DNA of 8,690 nucleotides from an uncultured Clostridia bacterium (GCA_947381875.1 CANCXY010000141.1:1-8690), one strand, 5' to 3'. Counted from the stretch's first letter, positions 1 to 6,052 are shown. Notes: generated from the letters alone by a model not told the origin. Program-made: numbers and translations.

Positions 1-51
1 CTCTGGCAGGTCCGGGCAGCGCCCGGCGGAGTCCAGAGGCAGAGCCTCTGG
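1..51. repeat. Modular GC-rich double-hairpin repeat, copy A
   Basis: Two perfect small hairpins lie side by side: CCGGGC (12-17) pairs with GCCCGG (21-26) around the loop AGC, and CCAGAGGC (33-40) pairs with GCCTCTGG (44-51) around AGA. The linker reads CGGAGT. The same two modules recur after tsaD in inverted orientation (4634-4688), and the CCAGAGG module recurs before tsaD (3514-3534). The stems stay paired although their sequences differ slightly between copies. No coding capacity is seen. It is probably a dispersed intergenic element; an alternative role as transcript terminator or mRNA-stabilising hairpin for an off-contig gene is possible. Confidence 0.75.
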
Positions 52-80
52 GCAGACTCGCACAGCGTCCGGCATCAAAA

Positions 81-112
81 TTGTAGCATATTTCCCGAAA
101 ATATGGTATAGT
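81..112 (+). promoter_or_regulatory. Probable polA promoter (extended -10)
   Basis: An AT-rich island in otherwise GC-rich DNA carries TATAGT (107-112) preceded by TGG, an extended -10 pattern. The best -35 look-alike, TTGTAG (81-86), gives a spacer of 20 bases, which is too long, so recognition may depend mostly on the extended -10. Transcription would start near 119 and leave a 5' leader of about 105 bases. Confidence 0.5.
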
Positions 113-150
113 ATTTTTATCTTTTGCGGCGGCTCGCGCCCAAACCCGGC

Positions 151-220
151 AAAGGGGCGGTTCCCCTTTCTCCTCCCGCCCCTTCCAGCGGCGGGCGGAG
201 CTTTTGAGAAAAGGAGAAAG
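151..220 (+). promoter_or_regulatory. polA 5' leader with mutually exclusive hairpins over the Shine-Dalgarno
   Basis: The polA ribosome binding site AAGGAG (211-216, 9 bases before ATG) sits in AGGAGAAAG (212-220). This is perfectly complementary to CTTTCTCCT at 166-174. The same upstream tract also pairs within AAAGGGG (151-157) / CCCCTTT (163-169). A further stem CCCGCC (175-180) / GGCGGG (190-195) fits inside the SD-sequestering structure, and AAGGGGCGG (152-160) can alternatively pair with CCGCCCCTT (176-184). The pairings are seen in the sequence; a regulatory role is inference, and purine/pyrimidine-rich leaders can do this by chance. Confidence 0.35.
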
Positions 221-225
221 CGTCT

Positions 226-2763
226 ATGAAACTTCTTGTGCTTGACGGCAACAGCATCGTCAACCGCGCCTTTTACGGTATCAAGGTGCTTACCACAAAG
301 GATGGCCGCCCCACCAACGCCATTGTCGGCTTTATGAACATCCTTCTGCACCTCGAAGCTCAGGCACAGCCCGACGAGATCGCCGTCGCGTTCGACCTGA
401 AAGCCCCCACCTTCCGCCATAAGATGTACGACGGCTACAAAGCCCAGCGGAAAGGCATGCCCGAAGAACTGGCCGTGCAGCTCCCCGTCCTGAAAGAACT
501 GCTGGCCGCGCTGGGCTACAAAATGGTGACGTGCGAGGGGTACGAGGCCGATGACATCCTCGGTACGCTGAGCGCCGCATGCGCCGCACGGGGCGATGTC
601 TGCGCGCTCGCCACCGGCGACCGCGACAGCCTTCAGCTCATCGACGGCACCACCCACGTCCTTCTGGCGGGCACCAGTATGGGCCGCAGCGTCACCACAG
701 AAATGGACGAACAGGCTGTGCGCGACAAATACGGCGTCGCGCCGCGCCAGCTCATCGACGTGAAAAGCCTGATGGGCGATTCCTCGGACAACATTCCCGG
801 CGTCGCGGGCATCGGCGAAAAAACGGCCCTTTCCCTGATCCAGACCTTCGGCTCCCTTTCCGATGTCTACGCCCATATCGATGACGCGCGCATCAAAAAA
901 AGCGTGCGTGAAAAGCTCCTGCGCGGCAAAGACCAGGCCGAGATGAGCCGCACGCTCGGCGAGATTGTGCGCAGCGCCCCCGTGGACACCGCCCCCGGCG
1001 CTTACCGCAAGGCAGCCCCCGACGCGCCCGCCGCCGCGCGCATCCTGCGCGGCCTGGAAATGTACGCGCTGCTGGAAAAGCTCTCCCTGGACAGCGCGCC
1101 CGCGCAGCTCGACCTTTTCTCGGCGCAGGAGCCGCCCGCCGTTTCCACCGAGGCCGTACCCCTTGCCACGCTGCTCACGGGCGACGTGTACATCTGCGCG
1201 GCGGAAAATCATATGCTGATAGTACAAGATTTAGCAGTTTATACTTCTGGTATTGACGATCCCGCTTTTCTCGACCTGCTGTGCAGCCCAGACGCGCGCA
1301 AGTGCTGTTTTGACGCAAAGCCGCTGTACCGCGCCTGCCTGGCGGCGGGGCGCGCGGCGGAGGGCATTGTCTTTGACGCAAAACTGGCCGCATATCTGCT
1401 GAACCCCTCGGCCAACGATTACACCGTGGCACGCCTGGCGATGGAATACGGCGTCGCGCCCGCGTTCACCTGCGCCGAAAACGAGGCGGGCGTGCTGACA
1501 GGGCTGTGTGAAATCCTGCGCGCCCGTTGCGACGAGGCCGGGATGGGAAAGCTGTTGGATGAAATAGAACTGCCGCTTTGCGAAGTATTGGCGGAAATGG
1601 AACACATCGGCATCTTAGTGGACCGCGCGGGCATTGAGGCGTTTGGCACGGAGCTGGGGAAAGCCGTGGAGGGCGAGCTGAAAGCGATCTATGAGGGCGT
1701 GGGGTATACGTTCAATGTCAACAGCCCCAAACAGTTGGGAAAAGCGCTGTTTGAGGATTTGGGGCTGCCGACACGCAAAAAGACCAAAAGCGGCTATTCC
1801 ACAAACGCGGAAACGCTGGAAAGTCTTCGGAACTATTCGCCCGTCGTCGAACACATTTTACAGTACCGCATGTACCAGAAACTGCTTTCCACCTATGTGG
1901 AGGGGCTGTTGAAGGTGATTGGGCCGGACGGGCGCGTCCATTCTACGTTTATCCAGACGGAAACGCGCACAGGGCGCATTTCATCCGCCGAACCGAACCT
2001 GCAAAATATCCCGGTGCGCACAGAATTGGGCAGCCGGTTCCGCAAATATTTCCTCGCGCCGGAAGGGTGTGTGCTGCTGGACGCCGACTACAGTCAAATC
2101 GAACTGCGCCTGTTAGCACATATCTCCGGTGACGAGGCCATGCGCGAAGCGTTCTGCACGGGGGCGGATATCCACCGCAGCACTGCCGCCAAGATGTATG
2201 GCCTGCCCCCTGAGCAGGTGACGCCCGCCCTGCGTTCCTCGGCAAAGGCGGTCAATTTCGGCATTGTGTACGGGATCGGCGCGTTCAGCCTGTCAAAAGA
2301 TTTGGGCGTCAGCGTCAAGGAGGCCGACGCGTTCATCCGCAATTATTTTGCCAATTTCCCGCGCGTCAAACAGTATTTGGATGAAACGGTGGCGCACGGC
2401 CACGAAAACGGCTTTGTGACTACCATGTATGGCCGCCGCCGCATGCTGCCGGAGATTTCCAGCAGCAATTACAACGTGCGCAGTCTGGGCGAGCGTATGG
2501 CGATGAACACACCCATCCAGGGCACAGCGGCAGATATCATCAAGCTGGCGATGGTGCGCGTGGCACGGCGTCTGAAGGCGGAAGGGCTGAAGGCGCGGCT
2601 GATTTTGCAGGTGCATGACGAACTGATTGTCGAAGCCCCCGCCGAAGAAGCACAACGCGCCGGGGAGATATTGGGCGAGGAGATGCGCGGCGCGGCGTCT
2701 CTGACTGTGCCGCTGACGGCGGATGTACACAGCGGAGGGAACTGGTATGACGCAAAGGGTTAA
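226..2763 (+). CDS. polA: DNA polymerase I (5' nuclease + polymerase, proofreading domain degenerate)
   Basis: Family A polymerase that fills gaps, removes RNA primers from Okazaki fragments and acts in excision repair. Residues 1-290 are the 5'-3' nuclease, with LDGNS (6-10), GYEADD (105-110), TGDRDS (130-135) and GDSSDNIPG (184-192) leading into a helix-hairpin-helix. Residues about 310-450 occupy the 3'-5' exonuclease position but lack the Asp-x-Glu of Exo I (VYICAAEN at 321-328), so proofreading is very probably lost, as in many Firmicutes. The polymerase domain is intact: motif A DYSQIELR (621-628, catalytic D621), motif B R670/K674/F678/Y682, motif C HDE (797-799, D798). F678 matches the Phe that discriminates against dideoxynucleotides. 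At 845 residues it is shorter than the E. coli enzyme (928), mainly in the exonuclease region. The ATG has AAGGAG 9 bases upstream. The 3' end overlaps the likely rimI start by 17 bases. Confidence 0.97.
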   Translation: MKLLVLDGNSIVNRAFYGIKVLTTKDGRPTNAIVGFMNILLHLEAQAQPDEIAVAFDLKAPTFRHKMYDGYKAQRKGMPEELAVQLPVLKELLAALGYKMVTCEGYEADDILGTLSAACAARGDVCALATGDRDSLQLIDGTTHVLLAGTSMGRSVTTEMDEQAVRDKYGVAPRQLIDVKSLMGDSSDNIPGVAGIGEKTALSLIQTFGSLSDVYAHIDDARIKKSVREKLLRGKDQAEMSRTLGEIVRSAPVDTAPGAYRKAAPDAPAAARILRGLEMYALLEKLSLDSAPAQLDLFSAQEPPAVSTEAVPLATLLTGDVYICAAENHMLIVQDLAVYTSGIDDPAFLDLLCSPDARKCCFDAKPLYRACLAAGRAAEGIVFDAKLAAYLLNPSANDYTVARLAMEYGVAPAFTCAENEAGVLTGLCEILRARCDEAGMGKLLDEIELPLCEVLAEMEHIGILVDRAGIEAFGTELGKAVEGELKAIYEGVGYTFNVNSPKQLGKALFEDLGLPTRKKTKSGYSTNAETLESLRNYSPVVEHILQYRMYQKLLSTYVEGLLKVIGPDGRVHSTFIQTETRTGRISSAEPNLQNIPVRTELGSRFRKYFLAPEGCVLLDADYSQIELRLLAHISGDEAMREAFCTGADIHRSTAAKMYGLPPEQVTPALRSSAKAVNFGIVYGIGAFSLSKDLGVSVKEADAFIRNYFANFPRVKQYLDETVAHGHENGFVTTMYGRRRMLPEISSSNYNVRSLGERMAMNTPIQGTAADIIKLAMVRVARRLKAEGLKARLILQVHDELIVEAPAEEAQRAGEILGEEMRGAASLTVPLTADVHSGGNWYDAKG
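2734..2739 (+). promoter_or_regulatory. Ribosome binding site favouring the upstream rimI start
   Basis: GGAGGG lies inside the end of polA, 7 bases before the ATG at 2747. It is the only well-spaced strong SD for the acetyltransferase. The later ATG at 2918 has GGAG directly abutting it with no spacer. The SD therefore supports translation starting at 2747, coupled to polA, even though the recognisable acetyltransferase fold begins only around residue 69. Confidence 0.6.
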
Positions 2764-3406
2764 TGACCGCCCATATTTTCCCCCGTCTGGCGCTCCATGT
2801 ACCTCCCCGCTTGACCGTTCGTGCATCTCGGTGCCTGACTGTTCGTATATTCCCCAGACTGAGTGTCCAGGTATCTCCCCGCCCGAAGGGCGGGGAGATA
2901 CCCAAAAAACCTTGGAGATGGACATACTCGGCGGCAGTCACAGCGCGCGCCCTCTGCGCTGCCGGGCTATGACGGCGGCGGACGTACCCGCCTGCGCGTC
3001 TCTGGCGGCGGGCGACCCGGAATGCTGGAGTGCGGCGGCATTGGCCGAGGAACTGAATCAGCCCGCCGCGCGCCTGTTTGTCGCGGAACAAGGCGGCAAG
3101 GTGATTTCCTTTACGGCGTTCCAGCTTGTACTGGATGAGGCAAGCCTGTTGGCCGTACACACCGCGCCTGCCTGCCGACGACAGGGCGCGGCGGGCGCGC
3201 TTTTGCGGTCCGCGTTGGAAGCGCTGACAGATGAGGGCGCGCGCACCGTGTTTTTGGAAGTGCGCGCGGGGAACACAGCGGCGCTTGCCCTCTATCACCG
3301 GTTAGGGTTCGTGCGTGCGGGCCTGCGGCGGAGGTTTTACCGTGACCCGGCGGACGACGCTGTGGTGATGCGCAAAGATCTTTCCCTGTCCTCAAATGAA
3401 ATTTGA
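2747..3406 (+). CDS. rimI: RimI-like GNAT N-acetyltransferase with repeat-encoded N-terminal extension
   Basis: GNAT-fold acetyltransferase of the RimI type, which uses acetyl-CoA to acetylate protein N-termini (ribosomal protein S18 in E. coli). Numbered from the ATG at 2747 (219 aa), the fold runs from about residue 69 (RCRAMTAADV) to 215. The acetyl-CoA loop reads RRQGAA (144-149), where RRxGxG/A is expected. The catalytic and substrate region is FLEVRAGN (169-176) with E171 and N176, then LYHRLGF (182-188) with Y183. Its place directly before tsaD is typical of Firmicutes and supports the RimI call. The oddity is the N-terminus: residues about 9-48 are translated from a tandem 24-base repeat and continue into a palindrome. 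A start at ATG 2918 would give 162 aa, close to the family norm, but it lacks a properly spaced SD. Product family is secure; the start and the exact substrate are not. Confidence 0.8.
   Translation: MTQRVNDRPYFPPSGAPCTSPLDRSCISVPDCSYIPQTECPGISPPEGRGDTQKTLEMDILGGSHSARPLRCRAMTAADVPACASLAAGDPECWSAAALAEELNQPAARLFVAEQGGKVISFTAFQLVLDEASLLAVHTAPACRRQGAAGALLRSALEALTDEGARTVFLEVRAGNTAALALYHRLGFVRAGLRRRFYRDPADDAVVMRKDLSLSSNEI
2772..2891. repeat. Degenerate 24-bp tandem repeat, five units
   Basis: Five consecutive units begin at 2772, 2796, 2820, 2844 and 2868. On the + strand each has a CCCC-like anchor preceded by a (G/C)TAT(A/C)T-like stretch, and CCCC is degraded to CTCGG in unit three. Because 24 is a multiple of three, the repeat stays open in several frames. 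In the frame starting at 2763 it reads as an octapeptide (H/R)-(I/V)-x-P-R-L-(A/T/S)-(L/V). In the rimI frame it reads as another octad rich in Pro, Ser and Cys. The last unit merges into the palindrome at 2871-2901. Confidence 0.75.
2871..2901. repeat. GC palindrome repeat, copy 1
   Basis: Perfect 14-bp inverted repeat, GTATCTCCCCGCCC at 2871-2884 and its complement at 2888-2901, with loop GAA. The core CCCCGCCC-NNA-GGGCGGGG recurs at 6053-6087 and 6181-6214. The outer arms differ between copies but remain self-complementary. No T-run follows on either strand, so it is not a standard terminator. It lies within the rimI reading frame if that gene starts at 2747. Confidence 0.85.
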
Positions 3407-3425
3407 GGGCGACCAAAAGTTTCGT

Positions 3426-3506
3426 CCACCTTTTTCACTGCGCCCGCAGGCGCGTCCGGCGAGCGACCGCCGCGTAGCGGCGGCTCTTAGCAAGTCGGAA
3501 AGGTGG
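3426..3506. repeat. Composite stem enclosing an inner GC hairpin, rimI-tsaD spacer
   Basis: CCACCTTT (3426-3433) pairs with AAAGGTGG (3499-3506). Inside lies a perfect 7-bp hairpin, CCGCCGC (3467-3473) / GCGGCGG (3477-3483), with a GTA loop. The hairpin can be extended by GAG/CTC across a bulge. The structure directly abuts the double-hairpin repeat that follows, so the 198-base rimI-tsaD spacer is almost entirely foldable. Its function is unknown; it may be a second dispersed repeat family joined to the first, or an mRNA processing element. Confidence 0.5.
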
Positions 3507-3513
3507 CAGGAGT

Positions 3514-3561
3514 CCAGAGGACGGCGCCCTCTGGCGGGATGCAGGGGGCAGCGCCCCCTGC
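3514..3561. repeat. Modular GC-rich double-hairpin repeat, copy B
   Basis: CCAGAGG (3514-3520) pairs with CCTCTGG (3528-3534). A second, perfect 9-bp hairpin follows, GCAGGGGGC (3541-3549) / GCCCCCTGC (3553-3561), with loop AGC. The first module, with its preceding GGAGT, matches copy A. The second module has the same AGC loop as copy A's CCGGGC hairpin but a different stem and the opposite order, so modules appear to be exchanged. Confidence 0.75.
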
Positions 3562-3604
3562 GGTAGCTGCGGCTGTTGTATAAATGTGGGGAGGAAACGG
3601 GTAG

Positions 3605-4621
3605 ATGAATATATTGGGCATTGAATCGAGCTGCGACGACACCTGCGCCGCTGTGGTGCGGGACGGAAAGGTGCTGCTTTCCAACTGCGTTGCATCCAGT
3701 GCCGCCGAGCAGGATCTGTATGGTGGTGTAGTGCCGGAGATTGCCAGCCGACGCCATATCGAGCATATTTCGCAGGTGACGCGCGCCGCGCTGGACGGGG
3801 CGGGGCTTTCGCTGGCGGAAATAGACGCGGTGGCCGTCACGTTTGCTCCGGGGCTGATCGGCGCGGTGCTGGTGGGCGTGAATTTCGCAAAAGGGCTGGC
3901 TTTTTCCGCCCAAAAGCCGCTTGTCGGCGTACATCACCTGCGGGGGCATATCGCTGCGCTGTATCTCACGCACCCGGACCTTGCCCCGCCTTTCCTGTGC
4001 CTTGTAGCCAGCGGCGGACACAGCCACATCGTACAGGTGGAGGATTTTACACAGTTCCGTGTACTGGGCCGCACCGTCGACGATGCCGCGGGCGAGGCGT
4101 TTGACAAAGTAGCGCGCACCCTTGGCCTCGGCTATCCGGGCGGCCCGGCGGTGAGCGCGGCGGCCAAGCAGGGCGACCCGCGCGCCTACGCATTGCCCAC
4201 GCCGCATGTGGAGGGGAAATACAACGTCAGTTTTTCCGGCCTGAAAACGGCGGTGCTGAACCTCGTCAACCGGGCGCGCATGAAAGGGGAAACCGTCAGC
4301 GTGCCCGACATGGCCGCGAGCTTTGAGTTCCGCATTACGGACATCTTAGCCGAAAAGCTCCTCGCCGCCGCGCGCGACACCGGGGCAAAAAAAATCTGCG
4401 TCGCGGGGGGCGTGGCGGCAAACCGCGTCCTGCGCGAAACGCTGACAACAGGCGCAAAGCACCTCGGTGCGCGGTTGTATTTGCCAGACCTTTCCCTGTG
4501 CGGCGACAACGGCGCAATGATCGCGGCCCAGGGCTATTACGAGTACCAGGCCGGGCACACCGCCGGGCTTTCCCTCAACGGGTACGCGACACTGGACATC
4601 GACGACCCATCGCTAAGCTGA
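3605..4621 (+). CDS. tsaD: tRNA N6-adenosine threonylcarbamoyltransferase (TsaD/Kae1)
   Basis: Transfers the threonylcarbamoyl group from threonylcarbamoyl-AMP to N6 of A37 in tRNAs that read ANN codons; in bacteria it works with TsaB and TsaE. The protein is 338 residues (E. coli 337) and opens with GIESSCDDTCAA, typical of the ASKHA fold. The metal ligands are visible: H111 and H115 in VHHLRGH, and D301 in CGDNGA. Other family signatures are ASGGHS (135-140), VDDAAGEAFDK (158-168) and VAGGVAANR (266-274). The ATG is preceded by GGAGG (3590-3594), 10 bases away. TsaB and TsaE genes are not in the window; the neighbouring rimI-like gene fits the common Firmicutes cluster. No truncation or unusual residue seen. 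Confidence 0.97.
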   Translation: MNILGIESSCDDTCAAVVRDGKVLLSNCVASSAAEQDLYGGVVPEIASRRHIEHISQVTRAALDGAGLSLAEIDAVAVTFAPGLIGAVLVGVNFAKGLAFSAQKPLVGVHHLRGHIAALYLTHPDLAPPFLCLVASGGHSHIVQVEDFTQFRVLGRTVDDAAGEAFDKVARTLGLGYPGGPAVSAAAKQGDPRAYALPTPHVEGKYNVSFSGLKTAVLNLVNRARMKGETVSVPDMAASFEFRITDILAEKLLAAARDTGAKKICVAGGVAANRVLRETLTTGAKHLGARLYLPDLSLCGDNGAMIAAQGYYEYQAGHTAGLSLNGYATLDIDDPSLS

Positions 4622-4633
4622 CGCCCCGGCCTG

Positions 4634-4688
4634 CCAGAGGGCGCCGCCCTCTGGACTCCCGCCGGGCGCTGCCCGGACCCTCTAGAGG
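4634..4688. repeat. Modular GC-rich double-hairpin repeat, copy C (inverted)
   Basis: CCAGAGGGC (4634-4642) / GCCCTCTGG (4646-4654) is followed by CCGGGC (4662-4667) / GCCCGG (4671-4676) and by the 10-bp palindrome CCTCTAGAGG (4679-4688). It is the reverse complement arrangement of copy A, down to the linker. Copies A and C therefore form inverted brackets around polA-rimI-tsaD. Confidence 0.75.
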
Positions 4689-4717
4689 AACATAGTCCCT
4701 TTGACACATTACATGCT

Positions 4718-4760
4718 AACCCGCACAGATAGCTGAAAAGTCAGATGCTGTGCGGGTTTT
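4718..4760 (+). terminator. Rho-independent terminator after tsaD
   Basis: AACCCGCACAG (4718-4728) pairs perfectly over 11 bp with CTGTGCGGGTT (4748-4758), and the stem is followed by TTTT (4757-4760). The 19-base loop can itself form a small CTGA/TCAG hairpin. It lies 97 bases after the tsaD stop and probably ends the polA-rimI-tsaD transcript. Confidence 0.75.
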
Positions 4761-4828
4761 GCGCTTCCTGTTGCTGTATGTAGTTGCACTTGAAAGCACA
4801 TGAAATGGCACAGTAAAACGCCCCGTGC

Positions 4829-5341
4829 GTGGGGTGTTCGCTCCATCCCGGCAGTTGGACAATCTGCTTTTGCACCCCGCCCACAGAGACGGTCCAGCTC
4901 ATGATGCGGGCGGCGGGCATTGGGGAGAGCGCCGGTATTTTCTATCCGTTTCTCTGGATGGCGGCCCTTACGTTGTATGTGCTTTTTCTCTTATACCTGC
5001 CGGTACTGTCCCAACTGGCGGTACGGTTTCAAAATATTTTGCGCGGACAGCGCGCATGGATTTTGTGGGGTTCCCTGTTTGCATTGGCATTTGTACTGCC
5101 CATTCTGTTGGAGGCGCTCCCGCCCTGGCTCGTACCAGCACGATGGAGCGACTTTTCGTACTGGCAAGCCCTCCCGCGGGCTTTGCGGACAGCCATTGCG
5201 CAGCTGTTTTCCCTGTCGCCGTCGGTGAAAGATGTTCTTGCCAAACAATGGATCGTACAGGCGTTTGTAAGCGCTTCTGGCGCTGTGCTGGCCGCGTATT
5301 GGCTGAAAGCTCCTCAGTTATGCGGCAGTTTGGACAGGTAG
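4829..5341 (+). CDS. Hypothetical hydrophobic protein, possibly an N-truncated remnant
   Basis: I do not recognise a family. The frame encodes up to 170 residues from a GTG start without a ribosome binding site. The first ATG in frame (4901, giving 146 aa) has only a weak purine stretch GAGACGG upstream. An in-frame stop at 4814-4816 blocks extension further upstream. Two clear hydrophobic segments lie at about residues 39-65 and 78-98, and a weaker one near 152-162. Codon use resembles neighbouring genes, which supports real or recently real coding. The 3' end overlaps the convergent regulator gene by 28 bases. Missing start signals just after a terminator suggest a decayed fragment of a larger membrane protein; a genuine small membrane protein is the alternative. 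Confidence 0.4.
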   Translation: MGCSLHPGSWTICFCTPPTETVQLMMRAAGIGESAGIFYPFLWMAALTLYVLFLLYLPVLSQLAVRFQNILRGQRAWILWGSLFALAFVLPILLEALPPWLVPARWSDFSYWQALPRALRTAIAQLFSLSPSVKDVLAKQWIVQAFVSASGAVLAAYWLKAPQLCGSLDR

Positions 5342-5964
5342 CGGTAGATTGTCGCTTCGGAACAGGAAAGCGCCTGTGCGACTTCGGGCACAGCGCCTTT
5401 GATGAGGAAAACGCCTTTTTCCTGCAATGTATGGATCACCGTCATCCGTTCCTCCTGTTTCAGCCGCGCGGGGCTGATGCCCGCGAAGCGTTCGGCCAGG
5501 ATGGAAGAAACAAGGTCGCCCACGTCCATAAAACTTTCGGAAAAGTGTTTTGGCGCGGGTGCGGTGTCAGCGGCCTGCACGGTGAGCAGATCGGAAAAGC
5601 CGCCCAGGCGCAGCAGATCGCCGCACAGTTTCTGATACTGTGTGGCGCTGGAGTTGATGGAAAGCATGCCAATGAGGCGCTCGCCATCCTTAATGAAAAA
5701 GTAAGACGATTTCAGCACTTCCCCCTTGCGCGTGCGCCCAAGGAACTCCGATTTATAATCGCAGGTTTTCCACTCGCCGCTCTCCAAAATCTCCCTTGCC
5801 ACGCGGGTCAGCGGTGCGCCGACGCCCTGCCCGCCCTCCATCGTGCCGTTGGCGATGGCTACTGTGACCGGCGGGGATTGTGTCAGATCAAACAAAACAA
5901 TCTTGCAGTGCGCCCCCATGACAAGCCCAAGAAAATTCACCAGCTTCTTATAGCTTTCCAGCAT
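5314..5964 (-). CDS. YheO/DauR-type PAS-HTH transcriptional regulator
   Basis: DNA-binding regulator of the family that includes DauR, the repressor of D-arginine catabolism in Pseudomonas. The 216-residue product has an N-terminal YheO-like PAS domain (about 3-120), with the hallmarks NFLGLVMG near the start, IVLFDL, and LKSSYFFIKDGERLIGMLSIN. A C-terminal helix-turn-helix (about 170-214) contains GVFLIKGAVPEVAQAL and SEATIYRYL, matching the family signature. I chose ATG 5964 because GGAGG (5975-5979) lies 10 bases upstream and homologues begin near this point; a TTG at 6009 would add 15 residues. It has its own promoter (6120-6148) rather than depending on the sugar genes. The ligand is unknown; whether it controls the nearby oxidoreductase-isomerase pair cannot be told from sequence. 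Confidence 0.88.
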   Translation of the reverse strand: MLESYKKLVNFLGLVMGAHCKIVLFDLTQSPPVTVAIANGTMEGGQGVGAPLTRVAREILESGEWKTCDYKSEFLGRTRKGEVLKSSYFFIKDGERLIGMLSINSSATQYQKLCGDLLRLGGFSDLLTVQAADTAPAPKHFSESFMDVGDLVSSILAERFAGISPARLKQEERMTVIHTLQEKGVFLIKGAVPEVAQALSCSEATIYRYLSKLPHN

Positions 5965-6012
5965 ACCGACAAAGCCTCCGTTCTTTTCCGCGCTTTCCCC
6001 CGCAGCCAAGAG

Positions 6013-6024
6013 ATCCTATAGGAT
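6013..6024. promoter_or_regulatory. 12-bp perfect palindrome in the regulator leader, possible operator
   Basis: ATCCTATAGGAT is a perfect dyad between the regulator's promoter and its start codon, about 50 bases before the ATG at 5964. Its place in the leader of a transcription factor gene makes autoregulation plausible, but no known DauR/YheO operator is being matched here. Confidence 0.3.
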
Positions 6025-6052
6025 TGGGGAGTGGCCAAAGAGAAGCGTTTTT

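Noticed and set aside
2772..2891. Tandem units as a CRISPR array
   Set aside because: The units abut with no unique spacers and are degenerate, so this is a simple tandem repeat.
2293..3298. Two long minus-strand frames (210 and 252 codons) across the polA-rimI junction
   Set aside because: They overlap strongly supported polA and rimI coding sequence, and their repetitive part is just the reverse reading of the 24-bp tandem repeat.
3579..3584. TATAAA just before tsaD as a -10 box
   Set aside because: No -35 match at the right distance, and a start there would place the transcript 5' end at the SD, leaving almost no leader.
4701..4706. TTGACA before the terminator as a -35 box
   Set aside because: No acceptable -10 hexamer occurs 16-19 bases downstream; the region instead forms the tsaD terminator stem.
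4786..4818. Short decamer repeats resembling GCAC-(T/A)TGAAA
   Set aside because: Only two good units and one poor one, too few and too short to support an iteron or binding array.
4815..4840. Hairpin AACGCCCC/GGGGTGTT as a minus-strand terminator of the regulator
   Set aside because: It is almost 500 bases beyond the regulator stop with another ORF between, and its minus-strand T-run is short; a link to the regulator is not supported.
5266..5279. cre-like sequence TGTAAGCGCTTCTG
   Set aside because: Only the left part matches the catabolite-response consensus, and it lies inside an ORF far from any promoter.
4825..6021. Long + strand open frame of 398 codons
   Set aside because: It is an antisense shadow of the PAS-HTH regulator and the hydrophobic ORF: no domain signature, Cys/His/Arg-rich composition, no ribosome binding site, and the minus-strand regulator in the same interval has clear family motifs.
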